DNA of 64,000 nucleotides from Lanius collurio (lineage: Eukaryota; Chordata; Aves; Passeriformes; Laniidae). Below the pieces are notes generated by a model. It was not told the origin of the DNA and did not search any database. It was given only the letters and a program-made list of their open reading frames with translations. Location of the stretch: positions 23,520,956 through 23,584,955 of the forward strand of contig JACBWW010000007.1 in the NCBI GenBank assembly GCA_020086605.1, in the 5' to 3' direction. The position numbers were made by a program, and so were the translations under genes. This document shows, piece by piece, positions 41,725 through 54,192 of the stretch (positions are counted from its first letter, which is position 1; each line of letters opens with the position of its first letter).

Positions 41725-42378
41725 TGTTAGCATCTGGTTACTGAGTTTTCTCGGCCCGAATTAAGGTGAAAAGAAGACCTTATGCCAAAGTCAGTAGTAC
41801 AGATTTTATTTAACAGAAAATGCCAACTAGAGAGAGAGATAAAGGGGGGCATGGGCAGGCAGGGAGGAGAAGGAGAGTGTGAGAGAGAGATTAAGCTAAG
41901 GTACCAGCACCACACGGAATCCTGTGGTGTCCTGCTGGACCTTCTTCACCCTCACCTGCTCAGTGGTGGGGGTTCCCAAGTGTTCTTCTGGAGGTACCAC
42001 TTTTATACAGTCCAAGTCCTGGGTATCCACGAGGCGTGGGTGCTGTTCCACCCTGGCACGGAGTGGCATGTATGTGAGCTGCTTCCTTTCTCACAGTTTG
42101 CCTTGGTGGGAGGTTTTGTCCAGATAGTAACCTAGATCTGCCTCACCAGGCCTGGCACCTTCCTGTTGTTCCTGTCTGCACTTTTCCCACAGTTTGCACA
42201 GTGGAATTTTATCCAGTGTGTTCATTCCAAACTTTCACCTCCATTTAGGTCTGGAATTAATGCCTTCCTGTTTGCCATCTGTGCTTATCTTAAGCTCCTT
42301 TTTTGGTGGCTTCTCCTGTGAGAACTTTCTTGTTTGACAGTATTTGAGACTGTTCATTTGCTGGTCCAGATCCTCACA
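41725..42378 (-). mobile_element. Solo LTR of an endogenous retrovirus (654 bp)
   Basis: Starts TGTTAG and ends CTCACA, near-inverted TG...CA termini. The 5-bp direct repeat CTATC flanks it (41720-41724 and 42379-42383), as in ERVL-type insertions. On the minus strand TATAAAAG (42007-42000) lies about 190 bp before AATAAA (41810-41805), giving U3, R and U5 in sensible proportions. A purine-rich GAGAGAG stretch lies near 41829-41890. No internal gag, pol or env is present. Confidence 0.8.
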
Positions 42379-42383
42379 CTATC

Positions 42384-45300
42384 TTAATGAAATGTCAAAA
42401 AGAAGGACTTTTGAGAAAAATAGCTGCTGCATTTCAGAGATCAGTCTAGTATGTTCACCATCTCAACCAGTAACTAGTGACTTCCTAATGAAGTCAATCT
42501 AGAGCTGGGATGTGACTGTGGGAAGTGTATCCTGAAGAAGTTAAGGGCTCTTAGGCAGAATGAGACAGGAACTGCTGACCTGTAGCTGAAGCATTTGGTT
42601 AACTCTCCATCCCTCCTTTAACTTTATTGTATTCTGAGCATCATTAATGTTCTCGGTTTGCACACATTATAAGCACAGTTTTAGCACAGTTAATTATTTA
42701 ACCCTTGCTATTTTTCAGAATTATCTTGTATAGTCAGGATTAAAATAATCTGAGTGTTCCTACTGGCTTTCCCCAGCCACAGCAGGTAACTAGTTAGGAA
42801 GACATTACCATATGTAACAGCCAGACTGGGGAGAGTTAGTTTTGGCATTTCAACTGTGTTTCATTTGAGAAATGATTGTGCAGCTTGAACAATCAGTGCA
42901 CAGCTCTCTGTGGGGATTTGCAAAGCCTGATGACTTGTTCCTGGCTTGCACAGCATTCAGAGCAATGTTTGTGGCCGGCTGATGTTACATAATCTTCAAA
43001 TTAACCAGTCTTTCTTAATTCACAAAGATTCAGTTAAGGGCCCAGAAAAAAAGTGCAGATTGCTTAGGAAACTAGACAGTCAACTATATTAGCTAGGAAG
43101 AGCGGCTTTATTGTCTCAAAGTTATGTCCCCAGAGGCATCTCACTCCCAGGAGCACCATCCTTGCTGAAGGGTTCACTGGCTGGTCTCATGACTGGAGAG
43201 AGTAATACCTAAAATGCAAACCCATATCTGTTTGTATTGACTACAACCAATGATACTGTTTTTCTTTCTGAATGGATTCTAAAAGACAACTTTTTTCCTT
43301 TTTGAAGTAAGCTTGCTGTTTCTACAGTTTCTAGTGAGAACTGGACTGTGGCCATGCAGAATTTGATGTGGAGTGCTGCAGAACTAGTGCATTGAATGCT
43401 AGTTGAGTGTTTCTCCTTTGATAAATGCAGTAAAAAGGAGTGGCTGCCATAATTGTGCCATGCAAAAGGACCATTCCAAATAATTAAAAAGTGAGATGAA
43501 CTGTAGTTCTCTGCTTCTAAAGATTCCCAGCAGGTAAGATTGAAAGGTTATGAAGCCTTATGATTTATAAAATATATTTGTGTTTAGATTATTACCAGAA
43601 TTGCAATTTGCCTAACGACAAATTTTACTTGCCTAACTCTCAGATCATGTGACCATTAAAATCCAAAATTTCTGAATGATTTACAGGGGGCAACCAGACT
43701 CTTGAAGTCTCCAAACCTGGAAGAGAGAGAGACCCCTAAGCTCTGCTGTGGTTCAGGGATGAGGGAGAGGACACAAAGTTTACCAAAGACTCCAAAATGG
43801 CACTGGTCAGCAGGAAATTCAGGAAAAAAGTGCAGTATGTGCCATCACCAGCCCTTCCCTTTTTCACAGTAGCCTCATGGTTAGAGACTCTTTGGATCTC
43901 GTAGGGCTGGGATCCAGTTTCAATGTTAAGTAAATGTCCATGCAATACAGGTCTTACAGGTGTTAAGTGCAGCCCACTAAGTTGCCATAGTGCAGCTCCT
44001 TCTTTGCTAACTGCTGCTCTGGTGGGCCTTCTGCCAACCCAGAAGCAGCATTGTCCTAAAAGGGACATTTGTAGACTTCTATTTAAAGATAACTCAGCTG
44101 GCTATCCTGAATCACATTGAGATGCAGATTCTGTATCTAAATTGTTATAGGAAACTTAGGCTTCTGCTTATACTCTCATATTTAGGATATTGGGATATTC
44201 ATCCCATTTCTTGGCCTTGCTGTAGTCTGAACATGGTACTTTGCTTCATGTAAGTGAAGTTAAAATCTAACAACCATTTGTCACTGACCAGAATATTTAG
44301 CCATCTTCTAGGCAGTCACTCCTGGAAATCAATTATCATTTAGATTATTGTACTAATTAATTATTTTTAATCTCTTTCTGATTTTTAATCATCTTTTTAA
44401 TAATATTTATTTATCCAATTAACTAATTCAAATGGTACAATAATTAGAAGTAGAACAAAGGTATAAATAGTCTGCCTGAAGATTTTCCACATCGTACATA
44501 AATAACATTGACTCTGAATTCTGTTTCGGCCCTGTTTTCACTTTTAAGGAACACTACTACAAAGCACTAGGCACAGGAACACAAGGAATAAATCATAATC
44601 TCCTCTGAACCTCTTCTTTCCAAGCCTGCGGGAACATACATGAAACAATTCCTTTTCTCTCTGTCAAGCCAGGTTGTGGCAATAGAAATCTCTGCACACT
44701 TTGATGGCTTCAGCTACTCCTGTTTAGTAAATCTCTCCATGTCAGACTGCTTCCTTACAGACAAACAGGCACCATTCCAGGAGTACCAGTTTTCCTTCTG
44801 CATGACAATAACCAGGTAGGGCAGGTAACCACCACCTCCATCCCCTCCTCCTTTTCTCACTTCACTGTTTTTCTCCTCATTCAGTCCCAACTGTCCAGTC
44901 CCAACCCATTCTGCCTCTTTGCTGCAGCTTTTCTGTAATAACCCAGGAACCCCTCAAAAAGTCAACACATCTGCTCTCTCTGTTCACATGGGACTTCTGC
45001 ACAGAATGCAAATTTGCCAGCAACAAAGTCAGTAGCTAAGACACAGTCTAGCTACCAGTATTATTTCCACCAAATAAATATTCAGTACTCATGAATTGTA
45101 AAAGACGAGCAGTTGAGGGACCAGAACCAGGGGCCAGCTTGATCATCCAATGGCCTGGTAAATACAGACCACAGGAACATATACTGCCTTATTTGCTCTT
45201 TTTCTGGCTGCATGTTAGAATTCTGCCTTGTTACAATATATAGGGCAGGAGGAGTTGTTCCTTTGCCAAGATCCATTTTTTTTCTCAGGATAATGCCCCA

Positions 45301-45787
45301 TTCATGAGACTATAAAATTTTTTGCCTCTCTTACTGAAGCTTTTTCATTCTTCATGAACATATACATTAGTCCAGGGATGAAAGCATCCTTAGCAGTGGT
45401 TGCATTTGCCCACTGGATGGAGAGGCAAGAACTGAACCCAAGGCTTCTGCCTCCTGTCTACCTCCCTGCTGAAGCCATGAAGATTTTACGTTAAGAGAAA
45501 TAAATCTGTGTGTGCAGGGAAAGAAGGGAATTGTGAGAAGAGGTTGGTGTAAGTGCCAAACTCAGAAACTGTGAGATGGACATTCAGCCCAGGATAACCT
45601 CTGAAGCAGCCAAGTGGAATGCACATCCATCCTTTGTATTTCTCCCATCTCTACTGAGATGATCAGCTCCTGCAGTTCCTGTTTTAGGTGTCCAGAGTGA
45701 CACATAGGATGTGTAGGATGTGTGAGGTCTTCACATCTGCCTGTTGACTCTGACCATCCTCTGCAGTGTAAAAACCTGCAGTAGCTG
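42384..45787. other. Intergenic, nothing recognised
   Basis: AT-rich sequence without a recognisable gene, RNA or repeat copy. A minus-strand open frame at 43736-44068 has no recognisable domain. Confidence 0.6.
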
Positions 45788-45826
45788 TGATAGATAGATA
45801 GATAGATTGATTGATTGATTGATTGA
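45788..45826. repeat. Compound (GATA)/(GATT) microsatellite
   Basis: Four GATA units pass directly into five GATT units without interruption. Probably length-polymorphic. Confidence 0.9.
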
Positions 45827-46940
45827 CAAAATGAGTGAGGGGCAAGACTAAAATAGTCTGTGATAAAGGGGCTCCAGCATGAAACATGTGTGGCTGCCTG
45901 GTGACCAGCCCCTCACAGACAAATTTGAGATCAGCAATGTGGCTCCACAAAAGGGTGAACCCTCTCTTTCTACCCCTTACAGAAGTTTAGTCTTTTTTTA
46001 AATGGAGAGTTGCAACTCACTATTGGCACAAGGTAAGGGACAAGAAACAAGCGGTTGACCCTTTCCACTCTTGTTCCTACCCAAGTAGTGCCCTTCCCTG
46101 TACTCCCTCAGCAATCCCATCTGTGTACTCATTAATCTGGTGTCGGCACAAAGACACTTGAGCAAAGCACCACTCCTTTCCCTCAAACTGCAGGCACTCC
46201 ATGCCCTGCACACAGAAACAGCAAGTGCTCTTCTCTACCTGGCTTCACTCAAACTGCAGTCGGAGCAGCAGTGCAAACACTCGTTCTCCAGCAGAGCTGG
46301 AGGCCACTGCCACCGCTATCTCCTCCCATCTTCATTGTCCTGGTGCTGTAGGGCTCTGGGAGCAGGAATGCACAGAGGAAAAAGGTGGAAAACTGCAATA
46401 CTTAGCTGATGATCCACCCTGTTGGGACTGACTTTTAAGCTGGTCCTCAGAAGTTCTGGCTGGCCTCTTCCTTCCCATTTCTCCCTCCTGCTAAGCTCAC
46501 AGTTGGTTGGAGGGGGGTGTTCAGTGAATAACTGCATCACACTGCACAGCCACACCAGGAACTGCAGTTAGCTTTTCTACAGATGCACAAAGTCTGCCTT
46601 TCTCAGATCAATGGAAACCCAAATCCATGGTTTGTGTCTAGCACAACTCCATGTTCACTGAGCACAAAAGGCTGGCAGTTTATCACAGCAGCAAGCCATG
46701 GTCTAGCCTCATATCTTTCCTGCACTGACAAGAGGGCCCCATGGTTTTCCTTACATTTAGGATTTCTATGAACTTCAAAGAGAAGATATTATCAGTTATA
46801 AGAGTGTTCAAGAACTGGAGGACTCTTGAGAAAGGCCAGCATCCTCATGTGATAAGGAGAGCTGGAAGTGCCACACAGGCACTCTGTGCTGCCTTTGAAC
46901 CAGCAGACAACATTTCGGATACATCTGCACCATGCTGGGG
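45827..46940. other. Intergenic, nothing recognised
   Basis: Several open frames of 60-90 codons occur on both strands but overlap one another and show no domain. Called non-coding. Confidence 0.55.
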
Positions 46941-47226
46941 CAAATTCTCACCAAGGGGTAATGGCTTTAAACTGAAAGACAGCAGGATTAGAGAAGATAT
47001 TAGGAATAATTTCTTTACTGTGAGTGTAGAGAGACACTGGAACAGGTTCCCAGAGAAAGTGTGGATGCCTCATCACCGGAAGTGTTCAAGGCCTGACTGA
47101 ATGGGACTTTGAGCAATCTGGTCAAGTGGAAGGCATCCCAGGCCAAGTCAGGTGAAGTGAAATTAGATGATCTTCAAGGTCCCTTCCAATCCAAACCATT
47201 CTGTGATTGTATGATTCCATTCTGTG
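46941..47226 (+). mobile_element. CR1 LINE 3' fragment
   Basis: Sense CR1 3' region. Landmarks are CCAAGGGGTAATGGCTTTAA, GATATTAGGAATAATTTCTT, ACACTGGAACAGGTTCCCAG and a CTTCCAATCCAAACCATTCT tail with GTGATTGTATGATT. The 5' side is truncated. Confidence 0.92.
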
Positions 47227-49840
47227 CTGCACCGAATGCTGGGGGTGCTGAGTGATCCTCTGCTCCAGTCTCTAAATCCAGCCGCAGTATTTCTCAATCA
47301 GCATTAGGACAATGAGCAGGGATTTAACATCTCCAGCGGGTCGGAGCCTCGGGGTCCCACTAGGTGGCAATCCAGCCCTCGGCATGGCTGCGGCGGCATG
47401 GCCAGGGCCTCCAGCCGTGCTCAGGCTGACAGAGGCCACCGCGGTCCCCTTGCTGGGCGCTGACTTCTGATTCTTGCAGGAATCAAAGCTGTATAATTGT
47501 TCGCTCTAAATTTATAATTTGCCTCATGAATTTTCGTAGATATACAGATTAAAATAAATTTTAAAAATTGTGTTTATTTATGTATTTATTTATTTTAGCT
47601 ACGTATGTTCTGTCGGGAAAGGGAGAGGAAGGAAAAAAATCTTTTTATTTGTTTGAGGTATTTGGCAGGGCTAAAGCACTACTGTCTGCTTTGGCTCCTT
47701 AAACCATGTATCACATCTGTAAAAACATAGTGGCAAAAGGAGGAAAAAATCATCTGCAATGCTTTCCTCGTCGTTTCTATGAGGCTTTCATGTAACCAAT
47801 ACATTTTCATCAATTATGCATTTAGGTCACAGGAAGAGTTGGTTGAAGGAATTCTTTTGCCATTTCAAAGTCACTATCAGGAAGAAAATATAGCCAAGCT
47901 GATGGAGCTAAAAGAAATACAGTTTTGTTTTTCTGACCTGATATTTTTCTCCTTCATTTTCTTTACCATCATTCCTATTTGCATAAGTATGTCCCTCAAC
48001 ATAGCAATATCTGTGTAGGGAATGCACAGAGGCCCTTAGAGCATGGAAAGGTCTTATTTTTCAATGGCAATTCTAAAACTTGTTATTGTTTATGTTGTTT
48101 ACACAAAACATTAGAGAATTGAGTGAAATGATTTCTCTGTAAAACATTTTGTCAGATCTGGAAAAGAGTATATGCTCCTTGGTGGGTAGCATTACCATAT
48201 GTAACCTTTAGTCTTCTGTGCAATTTACAACCCCAAGTTACATGCTTAAATATCCTTCTTAAAGTATAATGAGAATTAAGTGCTGAGAAACAGGCTACAG
48301 CTGATATTAGCTACAGAAAAATGCCAGAGAAGACCTTAAGATCTCACCTCTTCCCTATATTGGTAATCACAGAAGTCTCAGAGCACTTACTTCCTTTTTT
48401 TCTTGTGAAAAATGCCTGAGAACTTGTGGAAGTGCTTCTGATGCTGTGGTGCATCTTATATGTGCTTAGAAAATTGAGCAGAAAATCAACAGTCAGGGCT
48501 TTCCACTCCTACACCTAAGGAGGCTGACACCATCCTGCAAACCCCAGCAAAAGTAGTATGTAAAGGCAGAAGGGATAAGAGAGAGATTCCTGCAATTAGT
48601 GGGAGAAGAAAGCTCTGCATTTCCCCTCCTTCTCCCCACTCTGCTTAAGTATTTTATCTACTTTTCTCAAATGTACATTTTCTCAAATGTTTCAGGCTTA
48701 GGAACAGGGACAAAATGGAAGTCTCCCCCCTCAAAAGTAAATGCCACAGCAGTTAGGCTAGAGATTTTCCCTGTGCATACTGTGGCTCACATCATGGATT
48801 TCTGTGGCCCAGCTTCAGCAGGAAAGGCAAAGACTGCTTTTCTCTTTGTTCTTCCCTAACCTGAAGGTCAGGACTCCAGACTGAAGAGGATCTTACAGCC
48901 AGGTGATTCTTTTGCAGTGCATCATTTCTTCCTTGGATGATGTACCTGAAAATAAGTAGATTTGATGTTCAGCAGTGCCAGAGCACCACCTCATGCTGGG
49001 TGACAGAAGGCTAGCTTGGCTAATACAGATCAAGCTGCCCCATTGCTGGAGGCTGTGTCCATGAGCTTAGGGGCTCATGGCAAAGCACAGCATGCTTGTT
49101 TAGAGTTCTGAAGCTGGTTCTGAAATATATGGCTCCTTAACAGGACTCAGCTTGGGGTAGCAACAACCCTCCCTTCTAGGAAGTGCAGAGAAAAGATTAG
49201 CAGAGTAAGTGTTGTGCCCACAAAGCTAGAGCACCTTGGGATCTGGGCTGGTCTCTTGACATTGCACATATTGCCAGGTACCAGTTTCTTTGGATCAATA
49301 TATTTGGCCATGAGCAAATTGCTTCCTACAGACCCTGAGGGATCCGAGAGAGGTGATGGAGACTTTGTGAAACACCATTTGAAGTTGTTAGGGACCAACG
49401 CTCCTTATTACAATCCAGGTACCCTTACTACCCTGGTCTGAGGTATCTCTCTGCTAAGAGTGAAATACTGAGTATGCCTCTTTAATCCAGAGCAATTTTT
49501 ATTCATCTGTTTTCATTTTGGAAGTGAAGAGCTAAGAGCTACTTCAAAGGTTAAATTTAGCATGTTAGTACTATACATGCATAATCATTTCAGATATTTA
49601 AATTGATTCTCAAAATAGTCTCACCAGTAAGAAAAAAACCTCCTAACTGCCTTAAAAGAAAAAGAAAAGTGAAATTCTGCAATAATTAAGGTTATACATG
49701 CAAAAGTTAGCTGTTTTCCTATGTTTATGAAATAAATCTGTCCTATGAGAGAGGGAGTTTGGAGGCAGGGCTCTTTCATGCCTTACTCTCAGAGGTCTCC
49801 TACTTTCCACAAACACTTAATTATGCATTTCACAGTATGA
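47227..49840. other. Intergenic, mostly AT-rich
   Basis: A short GC-rich patch with CpGs lies at about 47320-47460; the remainder is AT-rich. I see no gene or RNA. The patch is too short to call a CpG-island promoter. Confidence 0.5.
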
Positions 49841-50483
49841 GCATTGGAAAGGACTGCCAAGGAAAGTAGTGGATGGGTCATCCCTGGAAGTGTTTAAGAA
49901 ATGACTGGATGTGGCACCTTGTTCTATGGTTTAGTTGACATGGTGGTGGTGTTCAGTCAAACGTTGTGATGCCCTTTCCTGGTCTTAAAATCAAGAGCCA
50001 AACACGGTTAGAAGGGAAAAAGGGATTTTACCTTGGTATTTATTTTAAGGATCCTTAGGTACACCCCGTCCAGATCGAATGCACTGAAATGCACACCACA
50101 AAGCACACCCCCAAAAGATCTGATATAACATTATAGGTCTTACTAATTACTAATCTATCAAAAATTCTCCAATGAGAGGCTTGAATGAGTCCCCCACCAC
50201 AAGGAACCTTCCCCTGGATGGTTCTATCTTCGTTTACAGAATGCGTTCTGGAGAGGGCCTTGGGGTCTGGGGCACACTGATCCCTAACTGCAAAGCCTCT
50301 AAAATGTTTAGTCTCTAGGACTTGACAAGCAAGTCCAAGAATGTAGGCAAAAAGCACTAAAGAATACAGAAGTTGTAAAAAGGTATAAAAGGGGTTTAAA
50401 AGAAAAGGCAAAAAATCATCATGGCATCAGTTGGACTCCATGACCTTGGAGGTCTTTTCCAATCTTAATGATTCTATGATTCT
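49841..50483 (+). mobile_element. CR1 LINE 3' fragment split by an LTR
   Basis: The left half, 49841-49966 (GCATTGGAAAGGACTGCCAA, CATCCCTGGAAGTGTTTAAG, GGTTTAGTTGACATGG), and the right half, 50430-50483 (TTGGACTCCATGACCTTGGA, AATGATTCTATGATTCT), make one continuous CR1 3' end once the LTR between them is removed. The break falls at GTCAAACGTTG, where CR1 normally runs on into GGACTCCATGA. Confidence 0.92.
49967..50429 (-). mobile_element. Solo LTR (463 bp) nested in CR1
   Basis: The termini TGATGCC and GGCATCA are exact 7-bp inverted repeats. GTTG flanks it on both sides (49963-49966 and 50430-50433) as a 4-bp target duplication, which suggests an ERV1-like integrase. AATAAA on the minus strand (50044-50039) lies about 70 bp from one end, fitting a U5 side there, so the orientation is inferred as minus. 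No internal coding region is present. Confidence 0.87.
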
Positions 50484-53400
50484 GGAGAAACCTCTAGGAC
50501 TTTTATCTAAAGCCTCTAGTTCTGCTTCTTCCTGGATTTTTTTAGTAAGTTGCTAGTCTGTATTGACCAGTAAGAACAAAAAAAAAAAAAAAACAAACCA
50601 AAAGTTTTCTCTGATACCATCAGCTAATCCTGGTTTTCTCCTGAGAATGACCCCTAAATCACTGGGCTGCTGACTAGCATTAGAAAGAAAAACTCACATT
50701 TCCGAGAGCAGAAGTCTTAATTTCCTTTACTTTTCTTGCAAATACAATAAAGTGGATCATGCTGAAGAAAGAAAATCTTTTTGTGACATTTTTGTGAGGA
50801 GAAAGCACTCCAAAATATTGCAGTCTCCCCCCACCCAAGAATGTAGTTTTATTGCTTAGGCAAAGGCATAAGTCATTTCTACAGCCCCTCTTAACCCCTT
50901 GCAGGCACTTAGACTCAGATCTTACAATTTCTTCCAAGGCTGTATCTTACTAAATTGTGGGAATGAAGCTTGTCCTTTGTTAGAGTAAATACTAAGCCAT
51001 CCATTTACTTTGTGGGGCCTAAGATTTACAGCCTGTTTATGAAAGATAAGAAAAATCAGGCTTTGAAATTCCCACTGACAAATTTTGCAGCAGTGGAAAT
51101 ATATTAGCTTTTCTTTTCTACTTATTCATACAAGAAATTAATTCTGGTTTACTTTGCTCTAAACCTTGTTTACTTTCTCTTTTCCAGCAGCTAGAAATCA
51201 GCTAGAAATTACCTTTCACCCTAGAACTGTATTTTTTCTATTTCTGTGCAATAGTATATATTAAAGTGTGTTAAGTGCTTTTAAGCCATATACTGGCAGG
51301 TGCTATATAAATATTTATCTTTGTTACGATTGCTCAAAGCAGAAGACTCAGAGGTACATAAAAGAAGAAAATAAAATAGCCCCACCTTCTGCCCTTAGTT
51401 TTCACATCTATTTCATGATCAGTTCAGAAAAAAAAAAAAAAAATCCCTCACAGAAAAGAACTATTCAAACTGCCTTGCAGCACAAAACAAGGATAATTTC
51501 AATTCACATTAAATGCCCAGATTTGCACTCACATGTGATTTAATTTTCAAATGAACTTCAAAAAGTTTATTGCAAAAAAATGCAACTGAAGGGTTGAGTG
51601 ACAAAATACCCTTTATTATTCTCCTCTTTGCAATCAATCCATATTCTTTCTTGCTTTTGTTGAAGTGGCGTTTATTCAGACTATTTGAGCTGGTGGGATG
51701 GTGGAAATGGGAAGAATGTCTGTCTTTGGGAAAAAAGTCTATGTGACATGCAGCAGAATGTGTTTGCTGGACTGTTCTTTTACTATTGTTCCAGGACCAC
51801 TAAGGTTTATTTAAAAAACCAAAAGTTTCAGAGAGGCCAGGTGCCTTATATTATATGCTTGAGTGTTCCTTCCTGACTGAGTTGCTTTTCCCATTAGGAT
51901 TTTTTGTCCCATTCCCATTTGAGGTTTGTTTCCTGTTCCTTTTCATTTCACCTTAGCTTTTCATGCAATGACATCCAAATAGAAAGAGACAGTCATTGCC
52001 ATGGTTTTCACTCAAAAACTGAACTTCCTGGCTTTTATGGCTCATAATCAATCCCATAATGTCCTGTGATTTCTATGTATGAGTGGCAAGAAGTAAAAGG
52101 GAGTTTATTTTGCCTGTATGCAGACAGGCCAACTTTCACACATTAGGAGCAGCAACTAATCACCTACAACATTTCCTAAAGTTTATGGTGCTGGCAGACA
52201 GCTGTTTTTTGTTCCAATGTGATGGTTTCTTTGCAGACTCCTGCTGCCAGCAGTGTCTCAACCACTTTACTAGTGCTCCATGCACCATACATCCTGGACA
52301 ACTGCTTCTAAAGCTCCTTTCTACTTTATACAAACAAAAGCAAACTAGTCTGCCAACAAATACTAAGGAGACAGACATATTATTACTGTAACCATATGCT
52401 CTATGAAAGGGAATTTTCAGTTACCAACACCTAGAACTGAAAGAACAAAATGATAGTACCTAGGCATGCATCCCAGGTCCTTCAAATTGATTTTAGCCTT
52501 ACATTTTGTTTTGATTTTTTTCCCCTGTTTTTAATTTTGGCCCTTGGAGGGATGAAAATTCACTAAATCTACTGCTCATGATATAGGAATTTTAAAAAAG
52601 TTACCTATATTCTCTCTAAATTCAGCAATATTACTGTAAATGCATTTGTTCTGCATATGTTATAAGTGTATAGAAGCTGGGCCTTGCCTAAGCAATTATT
52701 GATGACAACATTTAACAGCTCTTTAGTGTTTGACTTGATTAACACGCACCTTAAGAGACTGGAGAAGCATTTGTTTCATCTCTGCAATGCTTTGTCTATA
52801 ATCTCCCATCTGCAAACTTGTTCCAATGCTTCTTGTCTTCAAAGACTTTGAAAGTGTGTCCTTGAAGCTGAGAATATACCCCACTGCTGACAGGGCAAGT
52901 GTCTGCCTTTAAACAGAACTGGTGTGGGAAGATTGGCATCTTATGGTGTGGATAGCATGAGGTTGAGCCCGCTAACACTGGTCAGCCTGAAGATAAAACT
53001 TTCCAGAAAAGAAATATGTGAAAACCTTAAAAAATTCAGCAGATCTCTGAATTACAGTCAATTACTAAATACAGGAGAAGAAACAAGTGGATTGAGGATG
53101 GAGAAAAATTCCCTTTAATCAAACCATTAAACAATCATCTCTGACTAATGAGGTGTAAAACTCTGAACATTTGAAGTGGATTCACTTTCCTTCTCTCCCA
53201 CTGATACAGACACATTTGCAATCATGTGTATTTGTTCAGTATAGTCATGCTGGTTTTAACTTCCATCTAATTATTATTTATGTGATAATAGTGTCTAGGA
53301 GCCCAGTCACATACCAGAAGGCTGCTGTGCTGTTTTTTGCAACACTTGCAAAAAAATGCATTGAACCACAAAGATGATAGGAAATCCACCCAATAAATTC

Positions 53401-53978
53401 AGTGTTGGTTTTTCAGTTGGTTTTATCATGCTTCTAATTAATCTGCTACCAAAAAAAGACAGTCGCAAGCATAATTTACTGAAAATTAAAACCCCCATGA
53501 TCTTCAACATTGCATGACTTGCCAGAGAATCTAAATGTAAGTTGTATTTTAAAATTCATTGAAAAGCTGTAAGTATTCTGTTAGAAACCTTTACAACCAC
53601 AGGATCAATAAATAATGGGTGAAGGCATTGCTTTATTTGTCTTTTATGTAAGCAATTGTGATTGCATGAAAAAAAGAACAAGTCCCTAATGCAGGAATTT
53701 GAGTGAAATTCTGTGGGTCCTCCATTACACAAAAGCTTGAACTTGTCAGTTAAAATGGCCTGTGTTACATCTAAGGGACATAGATTTAAAGAAACTGAAA
53801 TAAATGAATAAATAATGCTTCTTTTGGAAAGTACCTAATGCACAAAAGAAAACATTGTCCCAAAAGACACCAAAAAGCACTTTTCTCAAGCAGTAAAGAG
53901 CTGCTTGGCTCTTGCAGAGCTGCTGGAAAGGATTGTCGGAGACTACTTAACTAGATGTCAAGGGATGTCCTTCCTCCA
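50484..53978. other. Intergenic, nothing recognised
   Basis: AT-rich DNA with A17 (50578-50594) and A16 (51428-51443) runs. No gene, mobile-element body or structured RNA that I can support. Confidence 0.55.
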
Positions 53979-54192
53979 GGGGAGTTTGGATTGGATATTA
54001 GGAAAAATTTCTTCACAGAGAAGGTAACCAGGCATTGGAGCAGGCTGCTCAGGGAAGTGGTGGAATCAGCATCCCTGGAAGTGTTGAAAAGGCACCTGGG
54101 GACATGGTTTAATGGTGAACTTAGAAGTGCTGGGTTAACAGCTGGACTTGATCTTAGAGGTCTTGTCCAACCTAAATGACTCTATGATTCTT
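53979..54192 (+). mobile_element. CR1 LINE 3' fragment
   Basis: Sense CR1 3' end with GGAGTTTGGATTGGATATTA, AGGAAAAATTTCTTCACAG, CTGCTCAGGGAAGTGGTGG, GTCTTGTCCAACCTAAATGA and a CTCTATGATTCTT terminus. Confidence 0.93.
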
